Assembly: GCA_013911345.1 (NCBI GenBank) | Contig: JACETJ010000113.1 | Coordinates: 1-5,414, forward strand | From: Congregibacter sp. | GTDB lineage: Bacteria; Pseudomonadota; Gammaproteobacteria; Pseudomonadales; Halieaceae | Direction: 5' to 3' | Length of the DNA: 5,414 bases | Part shown: piece after piece, positions 1-5,414 of the stretch | Numbering within the stretch: position 1 is the first letter of the stretch | How the letters are laid out: each line of letters begins with the position of its first letter | Made by a program: the position numbers and the translations under genes | The notes under the pieces: model-generated | Database searches by the model: none | What the model was told of the DNA's origin: nothing | The model's input: only the letters and a program-made list of their open reading frames with translations

Positions 1-243
1 GGCTGGGGGTTCATGATCGCACTGCTGCCCGGATTCATGTCCCTGGAGTACTCAACACCCCAGCAACTTGCTGCGTTTCTGGCTGTGATGCTGCCCTCGG
101 AGTTTCTGTCCATGACGCTCTATGCCACGGGCGGGAGTGGCCTTCGGCGATTCCTCACCACCGAGCGGCATCTCGCAAACCTGAACAAAGTTGTGGCAGG
201 ACTGATGGTGCTGGTTGCCGCGCTGATGCTCTTCAGGATCTGA
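1..243 (+). CDS. LysE/RhtB-family amino-acid exporter, C-terminal fragment (5' truncated by window edge)
   Basis: The reading frame is open from base 1 and ends at TGA 241-243, giving 80 visible residues beginning GWGFMIALLPGF. Full LysE/RhtB proteins are about 200-210 residues, so this is roughly the last 40 percent. The 'GWxFMIALLP' stretch matches the family segment that normally reads 'NPKxWLFFLALLP' in mid-protein. Two hydrophobic helices follow, at about visible residues 22-44 and 61-80. Between them lies a basic segment (LRRFLTTERH) and the 'LNKVVAGLMVLVAALML' ending that corresponds to the typical C-terminal 'LNRxxGALLxxxG' helix. The family sits in the inner membrane and exports amino acids or related small molecules; the substrate here is unknown. 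The first in-frame ATG (13) is internal, not a start. The gene converges on the minus-strand operon and is probably functionally separate from it. A different small multi-helix membrane protein is possible, since less than half is visible. Confidence 0.72.
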   Translation, partial: GWGFMIALLPGFMSLEYSTPQQLAAFLAVMLPSEFLSMTLYATGGSGLRRFLTTERHLANLNKVVAGLMVLVAALMLFRI

Positions 244-339
244 GTATCAGCGGCGCGGCAGGCTCAGTATAAACACTTACGGTTCAAAGAAGCCGACACA
301 GGCACTCCACAGTTTCGCGCAGGTCTATTTGCCAACAAG

Positions 340-1110
340 TTACTGTACGTAGACCCCGCCATCAACGATCAGGGTTTCGCCGTTGATAAAACCCGAGGCA
401 GGCCCCAATAAGAACAGGATTGGGCCCGTCATATCAGACGCCGCGGCCATTCGTTTCATGGGCACCCTCGGCGCATAGCGCGAGGGGTCAATTCCCTCGA
501 AAATTTGCTCCCTTCCTGTGCCACCCACAAGAAAGGGCGTGTCGGTCAACCCCGGAGCCAGGGCGTTGCAACGAATGTGGGGCGCATTCTCGCGCGCCAT
601 GCCCTTAACCATAGCCACCACACCCGCTTTTGCAGCAGCATAGTGTGTGTAATTGGGAATCACATCTATCGCCTGAGTAGACGCCACACAGACCATCGCA
701 CCCTGCACGGACTGCCGGAGTAATGGCATTGCCGCTTTGGCACATAGGAAATGACTTCGGAGATTACCCGCAATGATGTCATCAAAAACCGAAACATCAA
801 GGTCACCGAGCGGAGACAGGCCTTTAAAATATCCCGCAAGATTTGCCAGACCATCCAGTCGCGGCCATTGCGTCGCCAAAGTCGCAAAGGCTTCCGCTAC
901 CTGGGCCTCGTTGCCGCCATCCATGGGTAACACCAGCACTTCAGGAGGAGGTGGGTGCTGCTCAACAGACGAGGGAAGGTCAAGAACAGCGACATGAACC
1001 TGCGTTTGAATGAGTGCATCGACGAGCGCCCTACCCATGCCACCGCAGCCCCCTACGACCGCCACATAGGCCCCTGATGGGGGACCTAATCTTGTCGGGT
1101 CAAGCACCAT
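340..1110 (-). CDS. Classical SDR-family NAD(P)-dependent oxidoreductase
   Basis: This 256-residue protein has the usual length of a classical short-chain dehydrogenase/reductase. The Rossmann glycine motif is at residues 19-26 (VGGCGGMG, G20/G24/G26), with Val19 where Thr is common. Asp44 at the end of beta-2 (VAVLDL) points to NAD(H) over NADP(H). NLAG (90-93) replaces the usual NNAG. The catalytic tetrad is complete: Asn116, Ser144, Tyr157 and Lys161, with standard S-x12-Y and YxxxK spacing. The PG motif (186-187) and C-terminal VDGG (249-252) are also present. A proline run (QHPPPPE, 51-57) lies between beta-2 and beta-3. The enzyme should oxidise an alcohol or reduce a ketone in the cytoplasm; the substrate is not predictable. 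It is the last visible gene of the operon, 59 bp after the receptor. ATG 1108-1110 is the only reasonable start, since a TGA lies upstream in frame with no better initiator; its Shine-Dalgarno is weak (AGAGAG). Confidence 0.93.
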   Translation of the reverse strand: MVLDPTRLGPPSGAYVAVVGGCGGMGRALVDALIQTQVHVAVLDLPSSVEQHPPPPEVLVLPMDGGNEAQVAEAFATLATQWPRLDGLANLAGYFKGLSPLGDLDVSVFDDIIAGNLRSHFLCAKAAMPLLRQSVQGAMVCVASTQAIDVIPNYTHYAAAKAGVVAMVKGMARENAPHIRCNALAPGLTDTPFLVGGTGREQIFEGIDPSRYAPRVPMKRMAAASDMTGPILFLLGPASGFINGETLIVDGGVYVQ

Positions 1111-1132
1111 ACAACGCTCTCTGATTCGTCTT

Positions 1133-1170
1133 AGAGGTGGGGGCTTTCGCCCCCTTCAGTTTTACCCTCT
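1133..1170 (-). other. Intercistronic hairpin between receptor and SDR genes
   Basis: On the minus strand a perfect 6-bp GC-only stem, GGGGGC (1154-1149) with GCCCCC (1144-1139), is closed by a GAAA tetraloop of the GNRA class. An outer arm AGAGGGT (1170-1164) can pair with ACCTCT (1138-1133) with one bulged G, leaving an unpaired AAAACTGAA on the 5' side. The outer arm starts at the last base of the receptor stop codon. No U-run follows the stem on the minus strand, so it is not a standard Rho-independent terminator there. On the plus strand the stem is followed by TTCAGTTTTACC, a weak T-tract with no obvious plus-strand gene to end. An mRNA-stabilising or processing element that lowers SDR expression relative to the receptor, or partial attenuation, is the best guess. 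Confidence 0.55.
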
Positions 1171-3359
1171 TAATCGAAGAAGTAGTTTGCTGTAACGCCA
1201 TAAGTGCGTGGCGGAGCAAATAGCTCGACTGAGCCTCCAAAGCTACTCACGATAGAGTGCGAGGTAACCAACTCATCGCTCAGATTCTTGCCCCATAGCG
1301 TGACCTCCCAATTACCTCCGCTGGAGGTATAGCGCACACTCGCGTCAACGATGGAATAATCATCCATATAGGACACGCCTTGGTTGGTCGCCTCCATGTA
1401 CCAGTTATCCGAGTAGGACACACTGGCATCAAAATCGAGCATAGCCCCATTGCCCAGAGCGGTGTTGTAGTTGAGCGCAACCGAGTACTTATAGTCTGGA
1501 GACCGGGGCGCGACATTCCCCGCGAACTGACCACCCACAATCTCAGCATCAAGCGACGCATACATCCCGGAAAGCGTCAGGTTTTTGCCAAGGGCTGCGA
1601 TGAAGTCGAGTTCAATGCCACTGGACTCCGTACCGAAGTTTTCCGACACCAAGGTGAAGTTTTCTAGCCTGAATAACTGCTGGTTCTCGTTTTCAAGGTC
1701 AAAGTAAACCAAGTTAAGTTGCAATCGATTGTCAAACCAGCGGGTTTTTGCACCAATCTCCATATTGGTGGCCTCCTCGGGCTCTAGGGGCGTCTCTGCC
1801 AGTGCCGCCGTGGTGTTCTGTGAGATAAATACACCGCTCTTATATCCCTTGGACCAAGTCGCAAAGAGCATGTGATCATCCGTAACCTGCCAGTCGACCG
1901 TCACTCTCGGAGTAAATTCGTCCCAACTCTCCTCGAGACCTTTAAAGTTATACACTTCATTCCCCGGTGATGAGTAATAGGCGTTATCCATTTCCTTCTC
2001 ATCCCAGGTATGGCGGCCGCCCAGTGTCAGGGCCAGCGCATCCGTCACAGACCAAACGACCTGTCCAAATAACGCCATACTGGTATTAGTGGCGCTCTGC
2101 TGCCAAGACCGATCCAACAGTGCTCCGGGAGCAACTGGCGAATTGGGGCCGAAGAAAATAGGAACGTTGGCAAAGCGATCCACGTTCTCCTTAAAGTAAT
2201 AGGCACCTGCTACCCAGAAGAGTCGATCACCGTCGTGTGTCAGCCTGAACTCCTGAGAAATCTGATCGGCGTCATCCCCCTCATTGTCCTCCACACTGAG
2301 GAGGTTGGGTGGTGAATCCAAGCCACCCAACTCCTGTAGCCAGGAGTACTCCAGCTCCCGGTAAGCGGTAATCGAGGTGAGCGATAGACCATTGGTAAAC
2401 TCCATTTGCAACCTGGCCGACAACCCAAACACATCGCGTTCCGCATATTGCTCGATTGTCATGGCACAGGTCCGTGGATCCTCGCTGTTGGTATCGGCTT
2501 TGATTTGCTTTAGCACCGGAACAAACACACCACCCGCATTATGGTCCCCGGCCGGATTATCCAGCTTGGTCAGGTTACGGCATTGCCCATTGTTATCGTC
2601 TGTTGAGTAGTCAAAGCCCAGCAATAACTCCGTATTGTCCGAGATATCCCACAGCAGCTTGCCGCGCAGACTCAGGTTATCGGCATCATCCAACTCCTGG
2701 CCACTGACATTGCTGTAGGCGAAGCCGTCCCGATCGCGCTTGCTGAAGGTTATACTGCCTGCCAGATTGTCCCCTATCGGACCGTTGACCAAGCCACGAA
2801 AAACAGTCAGGCCGTAATTGCCCACCGTGACACCGACTTTAGCTTCGAACTCCTCGGAAGGCCTTTTTGTGACGATGCTAATAGCGCCCCCCGTCACATT
2901 ACGGCCATAAAGGGTTCCCTGGGGACCCCGCAGGACCTCGATACGCTCAAGATCGTAGAGGTCGCTGGTCGCTCCCGCAGATCGACCGACATAGACATCG
3001 TCAATGAAAACGCTGACGGTTGGGTCGGCCCCTGCCGAGTCGATGGTGGTGCCCAGCCCTCGCAGAAACAACTGGGGTTCACCAATGTTAAATTGAGTGT
3101 ACGTCAGGTTTGGCGTTTTCAGCGCCACATCCGAAATACTTGAAATGCCAGCCGGAGAAATCTCGCTGCCTCCGATGATTGTAAGTGCGATCGGCACGTC
3201 CTGCGCGTCCTGCGCTCGCCGCTCCGCCGTGACGATGACTTCCTCAAGTGCAGAGGACTGAGAAAACGCTGCCTGTGGTAAGGCAACTGCCAGTGCGGAC
3301 AAAACAAATCCGGCTCCGGCAACCACAGCTGACTGATTCATATTTTGCTTATCGCGCAT
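1170..3359 (-). CDS. TonB-dependent outer-membrane receptor
   Basis: With the chosen start this is 729 residues, normal for a TonB-dependent receptor. It would import a ligand across the outer membrane using energy passed from TonB-ExbB-ExbD. Numbering from this start, residues 1-33 form a Sec signal peptide (basic MRDKQNMNQ, hydrophobic core, likely cleavage after AFS). The TonB box is EEVIVTA (39-45). The plug follows, with FLRGLG, VFIDDVYVGR and the highly conserved LERIEVLRGPQGTLYGRN region (about 137-154). The rest is the 22-strand barrel, including KGYKSG (504-509), and ends ANYFFD. The start at 3359 is preferred over the in-frame ATG at 3386 because AGGAAGGGGG lies 6 nt upstream, while the earlier ATG has no Shine-Dalgarno. 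It lies 33 bp after the hydrolase gene among catabolic enzymes and has no siderophore genes beside it, which suggests a carbon-substrate transporter. That role is inferred; the ligand is unknown. Confidence 0.95.
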   Translation of the reverse strand: MRDKQNMNQSAVVAGAGFVLSALAVALPQAAFSQSSALEEVIVTAERRAQDAQDVPIALTIIGGSEISPAGISSISDVALKTPNLTYTQFNIGEPQLFLRGLGTTIDSAGADPTVSVFIDDVYVGRSAGATSDLYDLERIEVLRGPQGTLYGRNVTGGAISIVTKRPSEEFEAKVGVTVGNYGLTVFRGLVNGPIGDNLAGSITFSKRDRDGFAYSNVSGQELDDADNLSLRGKLLWDISDNTELLLGFDYSTDDNNGQCRNLTKLDNPAGDHNAGGVFVPVLKQIKADTNSEDPRTCAMTIEQYAERDVFGLSARLQMEFTNGLSLTSITAYRELEYSWLQELGGLDSPPNLLSVEDNEGDDADQISQEFRLTHDGDRLFWVAGAYYFKENVDRFANVPIFFGPNSPVAPGALLDRSWQQSATNTSMALFGQVVWSVTDALALTLGGRHTWDEKEMDNAYYSSPGNEVYNFKGLEESWDEFTPRVTVDWQVTDDHMLFATWSKGYKSGVFISQNTTAALAETPLEPEEATNMEIGAKTRWFDNRLQLNLVYFDLENENQQLFRLENFTLVSENFGTESSGIELDFIAALGKNLTLSGMYASLDAEIVGGQFAGNVAPRSPDYKYSVALNYNTALGNGAMLDFDASVSYSDNWYMEATNQGVSYMDDYSIVDASVRYTSSGGNWEVTLWGKNLSDELVTSHSIVSSFGGSVELFAPPRTYGVTANYFFD

Positions 3360-3365
3360 GGGAAA

Positions 3366-3375
3366 CCCCCTTCCT
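3366..3375 (-). promoter_or_regulatory. Shine-Dalgarno site deciding the receptor start
   Basis: The minus-strand sequence AGGAAGGGGG ends 6 nt before the ATG at 3359-3357. It lies inside the nine extra codons that the upstream ATG (3386-3384) would add, so it argues for initiation at 3359. The upstream ATG is preceded by an AT-rich stretch (TTAATTAGTAACCT) with no purine-rich site. Confidence 0.7.
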
Positions 3376-3392
3376 GTAGTTTTCATAGGTTA

Positions 3393-4202
3393 CTAATTAA
3401 AGTTTTTGGTTAAGAATTGAAGCATGTGTTTGTTGTAAACCTCGGGATCCTCCGCCCAGCCGAAGTGGCCAACTCCTGGCATGCAAACAAACTCGGACGA
3501 AGGAATCTTACTGGCCATTTTCTCCATGACCGCGGGTGGTGCGGCACTCAAGTCATGCTCCCCTGCCACTAACAGCACAGGGATATTCATCTTAGATAGC
3601 ACTTCGCGGCCCTCGTAATGCGTGACCGCCTCGATGGCCGCACGAAATGTTTCTTCGCGCATTTGCGATATGACCTGAATCAGCAATTCTGTGTTTGAAC
3701 TCGCCGAATTGGGCCCAAACATGTTTTTGAGCATGAGCGGGGCGTACTCTGGAATCGACTTTCCTGCATCGAGGGGCGCGACGCGGTCGGCTACAAATTT
3801 TTTCTGCCATTCGCCACCACGGCCGCCAAAGGCGGCGCTGGTCGATGACAGGATTAAACCGTGCACACGCGCCGGGCAGTAATCGAAGGTGCGTTGGGCG
3901 ATCATGCCTCCCATGGAGTGGCCTAATAGGACATTGGTGTCCGTGCCGCGGGCTTCGACAAGGGCAACGCAGGCTCGCGCCGCAGATTCAATGCTGAAGT
4001 CCTCTGGCATTGGGCTCAGGCCGTACCCCGGGGCATCCCACGCGATCACTCGATAGCCTGCTGCAACCAAAGCCTCGGTCTGTCGCAGCCAATATTCCTT
4101 TGCACCAAAGGCACCGTGCAGTAGAAATATTGATGTTGCCCCATGACCTGTGACGCTATGGTCCGGTAATCGTTGGGCGCCATAGACATTAGGATAGTTC
4201 AT
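3393..4202 (-). CDS. Alpha/beta-hydrolase fold protein
   Basis: This is a 269-residue protein of standard length for a single-domain alpha/beta hydrolase, with no signal peptide, so cytoplasmic. The oxyanion-hole HG motif is at residues 29-30 (LLHGAFG). The nucleophile elbow GHSMGG gives Ser96, the acid is Asp217 (GEHD) and the base is His246 (GVGHFGW), so the triad is complete. WDAPGYGLS (55-63) is the typical strand-4 loop. A cap region spans roughly 125-200. This architecture is shared by meta-cleavage-product hydrolases, 3-oxoadipate enol-lactonases, esterases, haloperoxidase-like proteins and some thioesterases, so the reaction is hydrolytic but the bond type is undetermined. The start codon overlaps the ligase stop as ATGA (4202-4199), implying translational coupling. 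Next to an acyl-CoA ligase it may cleave a ring-opened, lactone or ester intermediate; that is inference. Confidence 0.93.
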   Translation of the reverse strand: MNYPNVYGAQRLPDHSVTGHGATSIFLLHGAFGAKEYWLRQTEALVAAGYRVIAWDAPGYGLSPMPEDFSIESAARACVALVEARGTDTNVLLGHSMGGMIAQRTFDYCPARVHGLILSSTSAAFGGRGGEWQKKFVADRVAPLDAGKSIPEYAPLMLKNMFGPNSASSNTELLIQVISQMREETFRAAIEAVTHYEGREVLSKMNIPVLLVAGEHDLSAAPPAVMEKMASKIPSSEFVCMPGVGHFGWAEDPEVYNKHMLQFLTKNFN

Positions 4203-5414
4203 TCGGATGTGACCTCCTGCAAGACAGCACTGCCGGGTACCAGCGCGTACCTTGCACTCAACGCCTGCCTCAATACTTTCTGCATCGGGTTACGGGGCAG
4301 GCTCTCTACCGCCACCACACCTTCAGGGAGCTTAAACGTGGCTATGTGCTTGCTTTTTAAGTGCCGCACCACATCCTCGAGGGTAATCTTCGCGGCCTCT
4401 CTGGGCACAAAAGCAACACCGACTCGCTCTCCCAGCCGCTCATCTGATACGCCGAATGCCGCCACCTCACTAATCCCAGGGTGATCCGATAACAGGTTGT
4501 CAATCTCAGCGGGCGCAATATTGAAGCCGCCACGGATGATCAACTCTCGACACCGACCCACAAATTTGTAGTAGCAAAGTGAATTTCCGTCGCCCTCGAT
4601 CTCAAACAGGTCACCAGAGCGGTAAAACCCCGCATCATCAAAGGCCGCGCTGGTAAGCTCCGGCGAGCCATAGTAGTAGGAGAAAATGGTGCTGCCCTTG
4701 ATCAGCAGTTCCCCCGCCTGCCCGGGCTCGGTTATCTCTTCCTGAGTTTTCGTATCAACCAGCTTTGTTTCCAATTGCGCCGCATATTCGAAGTCAGGCC
4801 AAGCAATATCGGGTCGCCCCACCCGCGCGAAATGGGTAGCACGAAGCCGTGTATCCGGCACGGTAGCCGTCGTGCTTTGCAGCGTGACGCCCTCGTTGGA
4901 GCCAAAGAAGTTGACTATTTCAACCCCAAACTGCGACGCCATTTCGAGGGTTGCCCACGCTGGAAGAGCGGCGGATCCCGACCCCATGATGCGCAGCGAG
5001 GACAGGTCAGCACGCGAGCGAAGCGCGGGATCCTTGAGGAGAGCCACAATAAATGCAGGGGGCATGAAAGTGACTGTCACCCGGCGCTCACGAATCTGAT
5101 CGACCACCAGCGTCATATCCAGCGGATGCTGCAGCACCAGCGTACCGGCTGCCAGTAGCCAGGAGTAAAAGCCACCACCAATTGCCGCCATGTTGACCAT
5201 CGGACGGACGTTCAGAATAACGTCGCCATCGCGAAGCCGTGCACCCCAGCCCACCATTCGACCGATTGACAGCCAGAGATTATGGCTGCGCAGCACGCCT
5301 TTCGCCTGTCCCTCCGTGCCCGACGTCCAGCAAATTGTCAGGGCCTCGTTGGATGCGGTTGCAGACCGGTTCTCGTCGCCCAGCGATATCGCCAGGCTCG
5401 GGCTACCTTTAGAT
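4199..5414 (-). CDS. Acyl-CoA synthetase / AMP-dependent ligase (N-terminus beyond window edge)
   Basis: The frame is open to the window edge and 404 residues are visible, against 500-560 for the family, so about the first 100-150 are missing. A GTG at 5296-5294 is internal because the P-loop lies upstream of it. Numbering visible residues, the motifs are: P-loop TSGTEGQAKGV (30-40); the A5 region NFFGSNEGV (168-176); YRSGD (264-268) with the Asp that binds the AMP ribose; the hinge and A8 motif GRCRELIIRGGFNI (286-299); and A10 NPMQKVLR (375-382) with catalytic Lys379. All core ANL-superfamily motifs are therefore present. The enzyme would activate a carboxylic acid to acyl-AMP and then acyl-CoA in the cytoplasm. 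P-loop Glu34 and Ala37 replace the common Thr and Pro, and A5 has Asn in place of Thr in YGxTE. It resembles class I fatty-acid or alicyclic/aromatic acid ligases; the substrate is unresolved. It is the most upstream visible gene of the operon. Confidence 0.94.
   Translation of the reverse strand, partial: SKGSPSLAISLGDENRSATASNEALTICWTSGTEGQAKGVLRSHNLWLSIGRMVGWGARLRDGDVILNVRPMVNMAAIGGGFYSWLLAAGTLVLQHPLDMTLVVDQIRERRVTVTFMPPAFIVALLKDPALRSRADLSSLRIMGSGSAALPAWATLEMASQFGVEIVNFFGSNEGVTLQSTTATVPDTRLRATHFARVGRPDIAWPDFEYAAQLETKLVDTKTQEEITEPGQAGELLIKGSTIFSYYYGSPELTSAAFDDAGFYRSGDLFEIEGDGNSLCYYKFVGRCRELIIRGGFNIAPAEIDNLLSDHPGISEVAAFGVSDERLGERVGVAFVPREAAKITLEDVVRHLKSKHIATFKLPEGVVAVESLPRNPMQKVLRQALSARYALVPGSAVLQEVTSE
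4212..4218 (-). promoter_or_regulatory. Shine-Dalgarno site of the hydrolase gene
   Basis: The minus-strand sequence AGGAGGT, a near-perfect anti-16S match, sits 9 nt before the ATG at 4202-4200. It lies inside the last codons of the ligase gene, consistent with coupled translation at the ATGA junction, and supports this start. Confidence 0.75.

Noticed and set aside
280..295. Small inverted repeat CGGTT/AGCCG in the convergent gap as a possible terminator
   Set aside because: The stem is only 5 bp with a G-T pair, and neither strand has a run of T after it. A second 5-bp repeat (CTGAG 240-244 / CTCAG 263-267) is equally weak.
3361..3376. GGAA/TTCC self-pairing around the receptor Shine-Dalgarno as a regulatory hairpin
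   Set aside because: Only four base pairs with a six-base G-rich loop; such a match is expected by chance in a short purine-rich leader.
4775..5158. 127-residue plus-strand ORF opposite the ligase gene
   Set aside because: Its translation has no recognisable domain, is rich in Arg/His/Pro as expected for an antisense shadow, and lies wholly within a well-supported coding region. The other short ORFs opposite or out of frame with the four operon genes were rejected for the same reason.
4199..5296. A complete 365-residue ligase starting at the GTG at 5296
   Set aside because: The frame continues upstream without a stop and encodes the essential AMP-binding P-loop (TSGTEGQAKG) just before this GTG, so the gene is truncated by the window edge and does not start here.
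1..5414. Mobile element, CRISPR array, tRNA/rRNA or defence-type system
   Set aside because: No terminal inverted repeats, direct-repeat arrays, transposase motifs, RNA-gene signatures or nuclease/toxin motifs were seen; coding sequence of ordinary families fills almost the whole window.

Overview
The window looks like a fragment of a Gram-negative, probably marine gammaproteobacterial genome (for example the Halieaceae/OM60-NOR5 or a related oligotrophic group). This rests on three things: moderately high GC, a TonB-dependent outer-membrane receptor of the type whose mature N-terminus carries an 'ALEEVIVTA' TonB box (common in marine gammaproteobacteria and sphingomonads), and a catabolic gene neighbourhood. 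The taxonomic guess is an inference from protein style; no marker gene is present.

Layout from left to right. Positions 1-243 (+ strand) hold the 3' end of a LysE/RhtB-type amino-acid exporter gene that begins outside the window. A 96-bp convergent intergenic gap (244-339) shows no convincing terminator. Everything from 340 to 5414 is on the minus strand and reads as one operon. In transcription order it is: an acyl-CoA synthetase/AMP-dependent ligase (5' end outside the window, 5414-4199), an alpha/beta-hydrolase (4202-3393, ATGA overlap with the ligase), a TonB-dependent receptor (3359-1170, 33 bp after the hydrolase) and a classical short-chain dehydrogenase/reductase (1110-340, 59 bp after the receptor). 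A strong hairpin sits in that last gap. The operon promoter must lie beyond position 5414.

Taken together, the minus-strand genes look like an uptake-and-degradation unit. The receptor would import a substrate across the outer membrane, the ligase would activate a carboxylate as its CoA thioester, the hydrolase would cleave an ester, lactone, thioester or C-C bond, and the SDR would oxidise or reduce an alcohol/ketone with NAD(H). The substrate cannot be read from the sequence. Lipophilic carboxylates, aromatic or alicyclic acids, terpenoids and steroid-type compounds are all possible. No RNA gene, mobile element, CRISPR array or intact novel defence-type system was seen; each gene belongs to a well-known superfamily. 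The points worth a second look are the gene combination, the intercistronic hairpin, and several departures from family consensus motifs.
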